DNA of 51,665 bases from JBHIAG01 sp046758465 (GCA_046758465.1 JBHIAG010000003.1:1-51665); one strand, 5' to 3'. Shown: positions 24,036-33,622, counted from the stretch's first letter. Program-made: numbers and translations. Notes: generated by a model from the letters alone, not told the origin.

Positions 24036-27000
24036 TCACGCTGCGGTCGAGGCGCCCTCTTCAAACCGCACGGAGACGATCTGCGAGATGGCGTTCTGCA
24101 TGGTGACGCCGTAGAGCACCGGCGCGATTTCCATCGTTCTTTTGTTATGGGTGATGAGAATGAATTGCGTTTGGGCGCTCATTTCTTGGATCAAGTGAGT
24201 GAAGCGGCCCACATTGGCATCGTCCAACGGCGCATCCACTTCGTCCAGAATGCAGAAGGGACTGGGTTGATAGCGAAAAACGGCGATCAGCAACGCCAGC
24301 GCCGCTAAGGCTTTTTCGCCGCCGGACAGCAGTAAGACATTCTGCAAGCGCTTGCCGGGTGGCTGACAAATCAAATCAATGCCGCTCTCCCCCGGATTAT
24401 CCGCGTCGGTCAGGCGCATCGTGGCCGAGCCCCCGCCGAACAGCGTGCGGAAGGTTTGGGTGAAATTCTGGTTGATGGCGGCGAAGGCTTCCGCGAACTG
24501 CTTGGCGGAGACGGCATCAATCTCGTGGATGGCCTGGGTGGTGTCGGCGATGGACGCCAGGAGGTCCTCGCGCTGTCGGGCGAGGAAGGCGTGGCGCTGC
24601 TCGCACTCCTGGAATTCTTCGAGCGCCATCATGTTGATGGCTCCGAGGTTTTCGAGCTTGTCTTTCAGGATGCGATAGTTCTCCTCGGCTTGCGCGAGCG
24701 CCTCCCCGCACAGGCGCTCAGGGCACTCGGCCGCAAGTTGCGTGCCCGTGAGGCCAAAGTCACTCTGGCAGGACGTCTCCAAATGGCTGCGCTCGGTTTC
24801 GAGCCGCACACGCTCAACCTCAAGCGTATGCTGGCGGTTGCGCTGGGCGTCAAGCTCGCTGCGGGCCGCGCGGAGCGCGGCATCGGTCTCGAGCAACTTC
24901 TGTCTCGCAATGTCGAGCTCCGTCGCAATCTGCTCGCCACCCGCTTCAGCAGTACGTTTTTCCTCCTCCCGTTGCTTGACCTCGCTCTCGCCTTGCACGA
25001 TGAGTTCCGCCAGCTCTTGCCGGCGACGTGTTAGGTGCGCATGGAGCTGCTCGTGTTTGTCCCGTTCGGCCTGCCAGTGCTCCTGCTCGGCGGCCAGGCG
25101 CTGTTGTTCTTGCTGAGCGGCCAGGCTGCGCTCTTCGAGAGCAGCCAGCCGTGCGGACTGCTCGGTCAATAGGCCGGCATCGTGCGTCGCTTGCTGGCGA
25201 GCATTCTGTAGGGCTTCTCGCACGCCCGCAACGCCCGCTTCCAGCTCTGTGGCCTGGGTGGTCAACTCTTTCTGCCGTGTCGTCAGCGCGGCGATGCGCT
25301 GCGCGATCGTATCGCGCTCGCCAGCGCGGGTGTGGAGTTCATCCAAAGCCTGCTGTTCTTCCCGCTCCCACCGGGCGTGTTCGGCAGCGAGAATCTGAAG
25401 TTGCTGTTCGGATTGGAGCAACGTTTTCTCCTGTGCAAACAGCGATTGCCGCACCGCACCGAGCTGGCGTTCCCGTTCCTCCAGGATTTGTTCCAGCGCC
25501 CGCAGGTTTGATTCCTCCGAGCTGGCAATAGGATCGAGTTCGGCTTTCTTCTGCGCCACGGTGTCGAGCTCACGCTTCAGCATGACCGGCCCGTGGCCAT
25601 TACGCGTGCCGCCACTTACAAGCCGGCCGTGGTACCAGGTGCCGTCGGTGGAGAGGAAGAAGAGTTGTGGATGCTTCCGTGCCATCTCCTCGGCGACTTG
25701 CGCCGAGCGGACGAGGTAAGAGCGGCTGAGCCGCGGCAGCAGGTGCGCCGCCTCCTGACTCAGCGGCCCCTGGAAGCGAACCAGGTCAGTCAGGGGTGCG
25801 AGGATGCCATTGCCAGAGTGCAGAGCGGCAGCCTCGGCCGCCGACAATTTCCAGGGCCTGTCTTTGATCGGGCTCCGTCCAAAAGAGTCCACCAGAAAGG
25901 TGGCACGGCCGGTGGCCTGGTCGCGCAGGAGTTTGACGCCGCTGCGCGCTGCCTCGTAGGTTTCCACCACAACGTACTCCAGCTCGTCGCGCAAGTACTC
26001 TTCGAGCAGAGGGGCGTAGTGCGAGTCAAACTCTGCGAAATCAGCCACGACCCCCACGGCTCGAAAAGCTGAAGTGGCTGATCCCCTATCGACGGCCAGG
26101 AGTTTTTGCACGGGCTCAGCAAAGGCAGTACGCTGCGCGAGCAGACCCGCGAGCACCTGCTGCTGGGCCGCGGCGGTCGCCAGGGACTGGCGCAATTCTT
26201 CGACCCGCACTTTTTCCGCACAATGACGCTGCTGCGCATCGGTGAGTTCTTGTTCGGCGGTGCGCACCTGCTCCTGCGCCCGCAGCAGTTCACGCTGTGC
26301 CTCGACCCGGGCGGCTGCGACACGCGCCTGTTCTGCGCTCAGGCGAGCTTTTTCCCGCGCAGCCTGTTCCCGCTCCGTGGCGAACCGCTGAATCTGCTCG
26401 GCGGTGGCCGGCGCAACGTCTTCGAGTTGCGCGAACTCGGCACGCGCGTTGGCCAGTTGATTCAGGCACTCCGCGTGCTGCTGCTGCAGGTGCTGGAGGT
26501 GGGCTTCCTCGGCGTGGATCTGTTGGCCGAGTGAGGCTTGCTGCGTTTTCAGGGACTGCACGGCAGTACGGGCAGTGGTGAGCTCGGCCGCCAGTTGTTC
26601 CAAGGCGGTGGCGGTAGCGGTCGCGCTGGCCTGGTTCTGTTCGACCTGCTGCGCCAACACCTGCTGTTGACGCACAGCGTCTTCGAGTTGGCGGCCCAGT
26701 TCCTCGTGCTGGCGGCGTGCGTCGGCCAGCCGCGTTTGGGCCCGTTCTAGCTCCAGGATGAGTTGGCCCGCTTGGTTTTGCTGGCGGCGGAGGGTGGCTT
26801 CGAGCTCGAAGCTGCGGGCCTGGGTTTGCTCCTGCGACTGTTCCAGGGCCCCTAGGGTACCGGTCACACGCTCGAGCTCTCGAGCGCTGGCTTCCAGCTC
26901 GTTCGCTAGAAGGGTCTCACTGGCCCGCGAAGCCTCGAAGCGGCTGGCCAGCAAGCGCCGCCGAAGCTGCTGGATTTCTGCCTTCAGCTCCTGGTACCGC

Positions 27001-27728
27001 CGGGCGCGGGCGGCCTGGCGTTTCAACGAGTTCAACTGCTTGGTCACTTCTTCGAAGATGTCATTCAACCGCAACAGGTTCTGCTGGGCGGACTGCAGTT
27101 TGGCCTCGGCCAGCCGGCGCTTGGTTTTGTACTTGGTGACGCCAGCGGCTTCTTCAATCAATGCCCGGCGGTCGGCCGGACGCGAGGACAAAATCTGCCC
27201 GATGCGGCCTTGCTCAATGATGGCGTAGGACTCCGGCCCCAACCCTGTCCCCATAAAGAGTTCCTGGATGTCACGCAGCCGGCACAGTTCGCCGTTCAGG
27301 TAGTATTCGCTCTCCCCCGAGCGGTGGAGTCGCCGTGTCACCACTACCTCACCCGGCAAAATCTTCAAGTTGAGCCGATTTTTCCTCCGCTTGCGTTCGC
27401 TGTCTTCGCCAGCCTGCGGGGGTTCGGGAGTCTCGCCGGACGGAGGAGCGAGCGCAGCCGCCGGATCGACCAGCGTCAGGGTGACTTCCGCCAGGTTGGT
27501 GGGCGGTTCCGTGGCGGTCCCGTTGAAGATGCAGTCGGCCATGCGGCCGCTACGGAGCGTGCGCGGGCTCTGCTCGCCCAGCACCCAGAGGATGGCGTCG
27601 GCGATGTTTGACTTCCCGCACCCATTGGGGCCTACAATGGCCACCACACCGGTGCCGCCGAAGTTGATCTGGGTTCGTCGGCTGAAGGACTTGAAGCCGA
27701 ACAACGTGACTTTACGCAGCCGCAGCAA
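24036..27728 (-). CDS. smc: Chromosome segregation protein SMC
   Basis: A 1230-residue ATPase that compacts and segregates the chromosome with ScpA/ScpB. Walker A is GPNGCGKS (33-40), preceded by TLFGFKSF. Two long coiled-coil arms rich in Q, E, A and R flank the hinge (about 520-640, with GVVADFAEFDSHYAPLLEEYL). The C-terminal head carries signature LLLSGGEKALAALAL and Walker B FCILDEVDAPLDDANV. The frame remains open 119 codons upstream into cysS, but TTG 27728 gives the standard N-terminus (LRLRKVTLFGFKSF) and has GAGGGGG just before it. Neither scpA nor scpB is adjacent. Confidence 0.96.
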   Translation of the reverse strand: MLRLRKVTLFGFKSFSRRTQINFGGTGVVAIVGPNGCGKSNIADAILWVLGEQSPRTLRSGRMADCIFNGTATEPPTNLAEVTLTLVDPAAALAPPSGETPEPPQAGEDSERKRRKNRLNLKILPGEVVVTRRLHRSGESEYYLNGELCRLRDIQELFMGTGLGPESYAIIEQGRIGQILSSRPADRRALIEEAAGVTKYKTKRRLAEAKLQSAQQNLLRLNDIFEEVTKQLNSLKRQAARARRYQELKAEIQQLRRRLLASRFEASRASETLLANELEASARELERVTGTLGALEQSQEQTQARSFELEATLRRQQNQAGQLILELERAQTRLADARRQHEELGRQLEDAVRQQQVLAQQVEQNQASATATATALEQLAAELTTARTAVQSLKTQQASLGQQIHAEEAHLQHLQQQHAECLNQLANARAEFAQLEDVAPATAEQIQRFATEREQAAREKARLSAEQARVAAARVEAQRELLRAQEQVRTAEQELTDAQQRHCAEKVRVEELRQSLATAAAQQQVLAGLLAQRTAFAEPVQKLLAVDRGSATSAFRAVGVVADFAEFDSHYAPLLEEYLRDELEYVVVETYEAARSGVKLLRDQATGRATFLVDSFGRSPIKDRPWKLSAAEAAALHSGNGILAPLTDLVRFQGPLSQEAAHLLPRLSRSYLVRSAQVAEEMARKHPQLFFLSTDGTWYHGRLVSGGTRNGHGPVMLKRELDTVAQKKAELDPIASSEESNLRALEQILEERERQLGAVRQSLFAQEKTLLQSEQQLQILAAEHARWEREEQQALDELHTRAGERDTIAQRIAALTTRQKELTTQATELEAGVAGVREALQNARQQATHDAGLLTEQSARLAALEERSLAAQQEQQRLAAEQEHWQAERDKHEQLHAHLTRRRQELAELIVQGESEVKQREEEKRTAEAGGEQIATELDIARQKLLETDAALRAARSELDAQRNRQHTLEVERVRLETERSHLETSCQSDFGLTGTQLAAECPERLCGEALAQAEENYRILKDKLENLGAINMMALEEFQECEQRHAFLARQREDLLASIADTTQAIHEIDAVSAKQFAEAFAAINQNFTQTFRTLFGGGSATMRLTDADNPGESGIDLICQPPGKRLQNVLLLSGGEKALAALALLIAVFRYQPSPFCILDEVDAPLDDANVGRFTHLIQEMSAQTQFILITHNKRTMEIAPVLYGVTMQNAISQIVSVRFEEGASTAA

Positions 27729-27844
27729 GCACGCCCCCTCGCAGACAACTCCTTTGAGACGAGAACCGGGAGCTACTCCCTGAAGAACGTTTGGCGGGTT
27801 GATCACACAGCCCGACCGAGGCGCTGGGATGCGGACAAGGCCAG

Positions 27845-27873
27845 AGGCTAGCACAGGGGGGCAGGCTTGTAAA
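27845..27873 (-). promoter_or_regulatory. Candidate promoter for smc
   Basis: On the minus strand, TTTACA (27873-27868), 17 bases, then TAGCCT (27850-27845). The -10 match is only moderate. The leader to TTG 27728 would be about 110 bases. Confidence 0.38.
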
Positions 27874-27926
27874 GCGCCGAAAAAATTTCCCTTCGCGGCC
27901 GCGGGTAGCCGCTGGCCGCCGGTTTC

Positions 27927-27956
27927 TTGACACTGTTTCGAAGCGGCGCATAGAAT
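27927..27956 (+). promoter_or_regulatory. Sigma70 promoter for cysS
   Basis: A perfect TTGACA (27927-27932), 18 bases, then TAGAAT (27951-27956), 34 bases before GTG 27991. It has the same -35/-10 sequences as the purC promoter. Confidence 0.72.
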
Positions 27957-27990
27957 CGTTGGGTTTAGCCCGTGCACGCGGAGAAGAAGA

Positions 27991-29448
27991 GTGGGGTTGC
28001 GGTTCCACAATACATTGAGCGGTCGGGTAGAGGAATTCGTCGCCCTGGAGCCCGGCCGGGTGCGCATGTACACGTGCGGGCCCACCGTGTATCAGTACGC
28101 CCACATCGGTAACTTCCGGACCTTTGTTTTCCAGGACCTGCTGCGGCGCTATTTGCGCTATCGGGGCTATGAGCTGCACCACGTGATGAACATTACCGAT
28201 GTGGACGACAAAACCATCGCCAATGCCGCCGCCGCGGGCTTGAGCCTGCGCGACTACACCGAAAAGTATAGGCAGGCGTTTTTCGCCGACGCGCAGTTGC
28301 TGAACGTGAAGACGCCCGAGGTGGTGGCGTGCGCGACGCATCATATCGCCGACATGGTGGCGCTCGTACAGCGGCTGCAAGAGAAGGGCTACGCCTACCG
28401 TAGCGATGGTTCCTATTACTACCGCATCGCCCGCTTTGCCGATTACGGGAAGCTTTCCAAGATTGACCCCAAGGGCATGCGGGCTGGTGCACGGGTGGAC
28501 GTAGAAGAATATGCGAAAAGCGACCCACGCGATTTTGCTCTTTGGAAGGCCGCCAAGCCCGGCGAGCCTTTCTGGGAGACCGCTATCGGCCGGGGACGTC
28601 CCGGCTGGCACATCGAGTGCTCCGCGATGTCCATGAAGTACTTGGGGCCCCACTTTGACATTCATACCGGGGGTGTAGACCTCATCTTCCCGCACCACGA
28701 GAACGAGATTGCCCAGAGCGAAGCGGCGACGGGGGAGAAATTTGTCAACTACTGGCTCCATGCGGAACATCTGATTGTGGAAGGCGAACGGATGGGTAAG
28801 TCGAAGGGAAACTTCTTCACCTTACGCGACCTCGTCGCCCGCGGCGCCAAACCTTCCGCCATTCGCTACCTGCTTGCCTCTGTGCCCTATCGCAAACCCC
28901 TCAACTTTACCTTCGACGCGCTCCAACAGGCGGCTCGGTCGGTCGAGCGTGTGCGCAATTTCCGTCTGCGCCTGGAGACAGAAAAGTTCTCCTCGGGCTC
29001 GACGCCTGCCTTGGCCGAGCGTGCGGCGCAAGCGCAGCGGGCATTTGAGTCTGCCCTCGACGACGACCTGAACACCGCGGAAGCACTGGCGGCCGTCTTC
29101 AACCTGGTACGCGACGCCAATACCGCCATGGACCGCGGCGAGTTTCGCCAGGGCGACGTGTCCGTCGTGCTGGAGGTGCTGACGCGCTGGGACGAGATTT
29201 TCTTCGTGCTCGCCGACGACGACTTCGCCCGGCTCCAGGCCTACCAGGAAAAGCTGGAGGAGCCGGTGCTGGTGGGGGGGGGCGACGGGGTGCTCAGCGA
29301 CGCGGAAGTCGAGGCCCGGCTGCAAGAACGCGTGGAGGCGCGCAAGCAGCGCGATTTTGCGCGCGCGGACCGCATCCGCGAGGAGTTGGCTGCACGTGGT
29401 ATCATTGTGGAGGACACCAAGAATGGTGTCCGCTGGAAGCGGAGATGA
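27991..29448 (+). CDS. cysS: Cysteinyl-tRNA synthetase
   Basis: A 485-residue class I synthetase that charges tRNA-Cys. The first zinc Cys is in MYTCGPTVY, and HIGN in YAHIGNFRTFV replaces HIGH. GWHIECSAM and FPHHENEIAQSEA complete the zinc site and active centre. MGKSKGN near residue 270 is the KMSKS loop. The C-terminal anticodon-binding region ends with RADRIREELAARGIIVEDT. The start GTG 27991 gives MGLRFHNTLSG, a normal N-terminus. The cognate tRNA-Cys gene is 4.2 kb away, probably by chance. Confidence 0.97.
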   Translation: MGLRFHNTLSGRVEEFVALEPGRVRMYTCGPTVYQYAHIGNFRTFVFQDLLRRYLRYRGYELHHVMNITDVDDKTIANAAAAGLSLRDYTEKYRQAFFADAQLLNVKTPEVVACATHHIADMVALVQRLQEKGYAYRSDGSYYYRIARFADYGKLSKIDPKGMRAGARVDVEEYAKSDPRDFALWKAAKPGEPFWETAIGRGRPGWHIECSAMSMKYLGPHFDIHTGGVDLIFPHHENEIAQSEAATGEKFVNYWLHAEHLIVEGERMGKSKGNFFTLRDLVARGAKPSAIRYLLASVPYRKPLNFTFDALQQAARSVERVRNFRLRLETEKFSSGSTPALAERAAQAQRAFESALDDDLNTAEALAAVFNLVRDANTAMDRGEFRQGDVSVVLEVLTRWDEIFFVLADDDFARLQAYQEKLEEPVLVGGGDGVLSDAEVEARLQERVEARKQRDFARADRIREELAARGIIVEDTKNGVRWKRR

Positions 29449-29476
29449 AGGCTCATCCCACCCGCATTATCATTTC

Positions 29477-29499
29477 CCGACTCCGGCTGCCGGCGTCGG
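29477..29499 (+). terminator. Strong hairpin after cysS
   Basis: CCGAC-t-CCGG and CCGG-c-GTCGG pair around a CTG loop, 28 bases after the cysS stop. No T-tract follows directly, so it is a weak or factor-dependent terminator candidate, or simply an mRNA-stabilising stem. Confidence 0.35.
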
Positions 29500-29606
29500 C
29501 CCGCCCGAACCTGTTTGGCGCTGACTAATTCTTCCTTGAAGGTCGGTTTCGTGCGGATCAACCTGCAATAAGTTTCGTAGAACAAAGCCTGGCCCAAGGA
29601 GGAGTC

Positions 29607-30953
29607 ATGGCCGTAGCACTTGAAGGAAAGCTGCCAAAGATAAAGACCGAACTACCCGGACCGGAATCTCGACGGATTCTCGCGCTGGATGAGCGCTACG
29701 TCTCGCCGTCATACACGCGTTCTTATCCGCTGGTGGTGCGTCGGGGGCGGGGCGCGCTGGTTGAAGATATGGACGGCAACGTGTTTCTCGACTTCGCGGC
29801 GGGGATCGCGGTAGTGGCGACAGGACACTGTCACCCCGAGGTCGTGCACGCCATTCAGCAGCAGGCAGAAGAACTTCTGCACATTTCCGCCACCGACTTC
29901 TACGAGCCCCGACTGGTCGAAATGGGTGAAAAAATCCAGCAGATTACCCCTGGGACTTTCCCCAAACGCGTTTTCTTTTCCAACTCCGGGACTGAGGCCA
30001 TCGAAGCCGGCCTAAAGTTGGCACGCTACGCGACGGGGCGCTCCCTCTTCATCGCCTTCCATGGTTGCTTCCACGGGCGCACCTATGGCTCGCTGTCGTT
30101 AACATCGAGCAAGCCGGTGCAGCGGCAGCGGTTCGGGCCCCTGGTGCCCGGCGTCGTGCATGCACCCTTTGCCTATCCCTACCGTTCGCCCTACCCGAAT
30201 GACCCTACAGCCTGTGCGGAGCACGCCCTGAGCTATATTACCGACACGTTGTTCCACACCAGTGTGAACCCGCAGGAAGTTGCGGCCATCGTCGTGGAGC
30301 CGATCCAAGGTGAGGGGGGCTACGTCATACCGCCACGGGAGTTCTTGCAAGGTCTAGAACAAATCTGCCGCGAGCACGGCATTCTGCTGATGGTGGACGA
30401 AGTTCAAACCGGTGTGGGGCGGACTGGGCGGTGGTGGGCGAGCGAGCATTTCGGGATCACCCCCGACATTCTCTGCATCGCCAAAGGCATCGCCTCTGGC
30501 CTCCCGCTGGGACTCACCGTCGCCCGCGCCGACTTGATGACCTGGCCGCCGGGCGCGCATGCCTCGACCTTTGGCGGAAACCCGGTGTCGCTGGCGGCGG
30601 CACTGGCGACGATTCGACTCGTTGAGCAACAGTATGGCGCGAACGCCCAACGCATGGGCGACTACCTCTTGCAGCGCCTGGCCGACTGGCCCGCGCGGCA
30701 TCGGCTGGTGGGGGAGGTGCGCGGCCTGGGGCTGATGATCGCGCTGGAACTGGTGCGCGATCAGAAGAGCAAGGAAATGGCCAAGGCCGAACGTGACCGT
30801 GTGGTGGAAGCCGCGTTCCGTCGTGGCCTGCTCGTGCTCGGTTCAGGCCGCAACGTGCTGCGGCTGATGCCGCCCCTGATCATTGACGTAGAGCAAGCCG
30901 ATTTTGCCCTGCGTCTGCTGGATGAGGTGCTGACCGAGGTGGAGGCCGGCTGA
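29607..30953 (+). CDS. Class III PLP-dependent aminotransferase (4-aminobutyrate/ornithine-type)
   Basis: A 448-residue fold-type I enzyme. Hallmarks are the N-terminal LDFAAGIAVVATGHCHPEV, the PLP-phosphate SNSGTEAIEAGLKLAR, FHGRTYGSLS, EPIQGEGGYV, LMVDEVQTGVGRTGRWWA and the Schiff-base lysine in CIAKGIASGLPLG. The sequence is closest in style to GabT-like and broad-specificity omega-aminotransferases, a group that also contains amino acid racemases, so the substrate is open. AGGAGG sits five bases before ATG. It leads a likely operon with two methyltransferases and yraN, the first gap being 12 bases. Confidence 0.9.
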   Translation: MAVALEGKLPKIKTELPGPESRRILALDERYVSPSYTRSYPLVVRRGRGALVEDMDGNVFLDFAAGIAVVATGHCHPEVVHAIQQQAEELLHISATDFYEPRLVEMGEKIQQITPGTFPKRVFFSNSGTEAIEAGLKLARYATGRSLFIAFHGCFHGRTYGSLSLTSSKPVQRQRFGPLVPGVVHAPFAYPYRSPYPNDPTACAEHALSYITDTLFHTSVNPQEVAAIVVEPIQGEGGYVIPPREFLQGLEQICREHGILLMVDEVQTGVGRTGRWWASEHFGITPDILCIAKGIASGLPLGLTVARADLMTWPPGAHASTFGGNPVSLAAALATIRLVEQQYGANAQRMGDYLLQRLADWPARHRLVGEVRGLGLMIALELVRDQKSKEMAKAERDRVVEAAFRRGLLVLGSGRNVLRLMPPLIIDVEQADFALRLLDEVLTEVEAG

Positions 30954-30965
30954 GGCGGGCTCACC

Positions 30966-31517
30966 ATGCCTCGTATCCTGGATGTTGGGTGCGGCAAGAA
31001 CAAGTATCCTGGGGCGGTGGGCGTTGACCGCAACCCCGCCACCGACGCCGACCTGCTCTGCGATCTGAGCCGGCCCCCGTATCCTTTCCGTGAATCGAGC
31101 TTCGATGAAATTCGTGCCGTCCACGTGGTTGAGCACTTGGAAGACATCATCAAGTTTATGGAAGAGATGCACCGGCTCTTGCGGCCGGCGGGGCGCCTCT
31201 ATCTGGTTACGCCACACTATACCGACAGTGGGTCGTTTCGCGACCCCACGCACCGCTGGCACCTGAATAGCTTTTCGTTCTACTACTTTACCGAGCCGCG
31301 CGAGTACGGTTTCTATTCTCCGGTGCGCTTCCGCGAACAGCGGGTCGTGGTCCGGCTGCTGCGGCTGTGGCGCTGGCTGGGTGTGGAGTGGCTGGTGAAC
31401 TGTTCGCGCGCCTTCCGCAAGTTTTGGGAGCACTACCTGTGCTTCCTTGTGCGTGGCAAGGAATTGCATTTCTGGTTTGGCGCGCTCAAGCCGGATGAGG
31501 AAGGGAAGCTTTCATGA
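30966..31517 (+). CDS. Small class I SAM-dependent methyltransferase, copy 1
   Basis: A 183-residue protein with motif I ILDVGCGKNKYPGAVGVD at the extreme N-terminus, a compact DLLCDLSRPPYPF segment and HVVEHLEDIIKFMEE, the usual Methyltransf_11 helix. The C-terminal half, with LLRLWRWLG and FWEHYLCFLVRGKE, is unusual, tryptophan/arginine-rich and perhaps membrane-associated. There is no N-terminal extension, so this is close to the minimal domain. It overlaps copy 2 by ATGA. The acceptor is unknown. Neighbouring sugar and cell-surface genes are too distant to help. Confidence 0.82.
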   Translation: MPRILDVGCGKNKYPGAVGVDRNPATDADLLCDLSRPPYPFRESSFDEIRAVHVVEHLEDIIKFMEEMHRLLRPAGRLYLVTPHYTDSGSFRDPTHRWHLNSFSFYYFTEPREYGFYSPVRFREQRVVVRLLRLWRWLGVEWLVNCSRAFRKFWEHYLCFLVRGKELHFWFGALKPDEEGKLS

Positions 31518-32053
31518 GCGCGGGACGGCGTGCCATCCTTGACGTCGGCTGCGGCCGGGGAAAGTTTCCTGGCGCCATCGGCATTGATCGCAGCCCGGCC
31601 ACTCAGGCTGACGTGATCTGCGATTGGAATCAGGGCTACCCGTTTGCCGAGAGCCAGTTTGACGAGGTGCGGCTGATCCATGTGATCGAAGAGGTAGATG
31701 ATATCCTCGCGACGCTGGCCGAAGTGCACCGGGTAGCGCGGCCGGGCGCGCGCGTGGTCATCGTCACGCCGCATTACAGCGACCACAGCTCCTACTGCAG
31801 CCCCACGCACCGCTGGCACCTCTCCAGCTTTTCTCTGTGGTTCTTCAGCGACAAGCCGCGTGGGTACGACTACTATGCACCGGCAAAGTTTCGCGAGCGG
31901 TGGGTTCACGTGACGCTGCTGCGGCTGTGGCGCTGGCTGGGGTTCGAGTATTTGGTGAACCGGTTCCGCTGGGTGCGGCGTTTCTGGGAGTACTACCTCT
32001 GTTTCGTCATCCGGGGAAAGTACATCACCTTCGAACTGGAAGCGATCAAGTAG
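31514..32053 (+). CDS. Small class I SAM-dependent methyltransferase, copy 2
   Basis: A 179-residue paralogue of the preceding protein with roughly half of residues shared: ILDVGCGRGKFPGAIGID, CDWNQGYPF, THRWHLSSFS and LLRLWRWLG align directly. In copy 1 the motif after motif II is HVVEHLED; here it is HVIEEVDD, so the conserved His is lost, which may alter catalysis. A 27-base stretch identical between the genes (31355-31381 and 31915-31941) indicates recent duplication or gene conversion. It may act with copy 1 as a heterodimer. Confidence 0.82.
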   Translation: MSAGRRAILDVGCGRGKFPGAIGIDRSPATQADVICDWNQGYPFAESQFDEVRLIHVIEEVDDILATLAEVHRVARPGARVVIVTPHYSDHSSYCSPTHRWHLSSFSLWFFSDKPRGYDYYAPAKFRERWVHVTLLRLWRWLGFEYLVNRFRWVRRFWEYYLCFVIRGKYITFELEAIK

Positions 32054-32055
32054 CC

Positions 32056-32535
32056 ATGCCGCTGTTTGCTCGCCTGATGTTTGGCGCGTTGAATTATTTT
32101 TCCGCCCGCGGCGGATTGTGCGCCGAAAAGCCCGCCGAGGCAGAAGGCAAGCTAGCGGCACGGCAGACCGGCATTCGCGGTGAGACGTTGGCCTACTGGT
32201 TCCTTCGCCGCCAGGGCTACCTGATGGTGCGACGCAACTACCGCGTCCCTAACCGCCACGGCGAGATCGACCTGATCGGGTGGGACGGCGATGTATTGGC
32301 CTTTGTGGAGGTCAAGACGCGTACGAGTGAAGGGCCGCTGCCGCCGGAAGCTGCGCTTACCGCAGAGAAACGCCAGGAGCTCTGGGCCATGGCGCGTGAA
32401 TACCTTCACCGACGCCAGTTGAAGCGTACGCCCTATCGCTTCGATCTGGTGGCGATTGAAGCCCCGCCGGGGCGCGTTCCTACGGTACGGCTGCACAAAG
32501 GGGCCTTTGGCGAGCGGGGAAGGGTGAAAAGCTAG
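32056..32535 (+). CDS. yraN: YraN/UPF0102 family nuclease-fold protein
   Basis: A 159-residue protein. The core is GETLAYWFLRRQGY, then NYRVPNRHGEIDLIGWDGD and FVEVKTRTS, the Asp/Glu-x-Lys pattern of the PD-(D/E)XK nuclease fold found in UPF0102. YFDLVAIE-type strand (YRFDLVAIE) closes the domain. Family function is not firmly known, with a Holliday-junction-type resolvase-like fold proposed. ATG 32056 is three bases after the methyltransferase stop. A longer in-frame start at 31837 would overlap that gene. An N-terminal extension of about 30 residues is longer than usual. Confidence 0.87.
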   Translation: MPLFARLMFGALNYFSARGGLCAEKPAEAEGKLAARQTGIRGETLAYWFLRRQGYLMVRRNYRVPNRHGEIDLIGWDGDVLAFVEVKTRTSEGPLPPEAALTAEKRQELWAMAREYLHRRQLKRTPYRFDLVAIEAPPGRVPTVRLHKGAFGERGRVKS

Positions 32536-32608
32536 CCAACACAGCCTGCGATCTGCCATAATGCAACGCGTGTGCTGAGCAGCCCCATCGAAGACGGAGG
32601 AGCAGGAC

Positions 32609-33622
32609 GTGCCCGAACTGCGCAAGGACCCGATCATCGGACGCTGGGTGATTATTGCCACCGAACGCGCCAAGCGCCCCTTGGAGTTTGTGCGCGATCC
32701 GGTGAAGTCGCCTCCGACCAGCTTCTGTCCCTTCTGCTATGGCCACGAAGACAAGACTCCGCCTGAGCTCCTCGCCCAACGGAGTAACGGGACTCTACCG
32801 GACACCCCGGGCTGGGGCTTGCGCGTGGTGCCGAACAAGTTCCCGGCACTCGGGATCGAGGGGGCATTGGATCGGCAGGGCGAGGGTCTGTTCGACAAAA
32901 TGAACGGAATCGGCGCCCACGAGGTCATCATCGAAACGCCCGACCACGAGGCGGCCCTGGCGAGCCTTTCGCAGAAGCGGATCGAAGACGTGCTTTGGGC
33001 TTACCGCGACCGGATGGTGGATTTGAAGAAGGACAAGCGCTTTAAATATGTGATGATCTTCAAAAACTACGGTGAAGTGGCTGGCGCTACCTTTTCCCAC
33101 GGCCATTCCCAACTCATCGCTTTGCCCATCGTGCCCAAGCGCGTGCGGGAGGAAGTGGATGGCGCCAAGCAGTACTACATGATGAAGGAGCGGTGTATCT
33201 TTTGCGACTTGATCCGCCAGGAACGCCAGAGCGGGGTGCGCGTGGTGGACGAAAACGAGCACTTCATCACGCTGTCACCCTACGCCGCGCGCTTTCCGTT
33301 TGAAACCTGGATTCTGCCCAAGCACCACGCTGCTGCCTTTGAGGACGCCGCCGCCTCCGTTTACGAGCACCTGGCGAAGGCCCTCAAAGGCTTGTTGCAG
33401 CGTATTGACAAACTTCTCGACCAGCCTCCTTACAACTACGTCATTCACACCAGCCCGGTGCACGAAGACACAGAGGCGTTCTTTCACTGGCACATCGAGC
33501 TTATGCCCCGGCTGAGCAAGGTAGCGGGCTTTGAGTGGGGGACGGGATTTTACATCAATCCCACTCCGCCAGAACACTCGGCCCAGTGCCTGCGGGATAC
33601 TGGAGTCGCGGCCGCGCCCTAG
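32609..33622 (+). CDS. galT: Galactose-1-phosphate uridylyltransferase-like protein
   Basis: A 337-residue HIT-superfamily nucleotidyl transferase. LRKDPIIGRWVIIATERAKRP opens the protein (start GTG 32609 with GGAGGAG upstream). FCPFCYGHE has the zinc cysteines, and GAHEVIIETPDHEA and FSHGHSQLIALPIVP contain the nucleophilic His-x-His site. CIFCDL is a second metal cluster and HWHIELMPRL ends the second domain. The HGHSQ and length fit the bacterial GalT-2/ADP-sugar phosphorylase-like branch, so the physiological substrate might be another hexose phosphate. No galK or galE is adjacent. Confidence 0.88.
   Translation: MPELRKDPIIGRWVIIATERAKRPLEFVRDPVKSPPTSFCPFCYGHEDKTPPELLAQRSNGTLPDTPGWGLRVVPNKFPALGIEGALDRQGEGLFDKMNGIGAHEVIIETPDHEAALASLSQKRIEDVLWAYRDRMVDLKKDKRFKYVMIFKNYGEVAGATFSHGHSQLIALPIVPKRVREEVDGAKQYYMMKERCIFCDLIRQERQSGVRVVDENEHFITLSPYAARFPFETWILPKHHAAAFEDAAASVYEHLAKALKGLLQRIDKLLDQPPYNYVIHTSPVHEDTEAFFHWHIELMPRLSKVAGFEWGTGFYINPTPPEHSAQCLRDTGVAAAP

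Noticed and set aside
27729..28085. 119-codon N-terminal extension of SMC
   Set aside because: It runs across the smc/cysS promoter region into cysS coding DNA; known SMC proteins start just before the LRxxxLxGFKSF motif.
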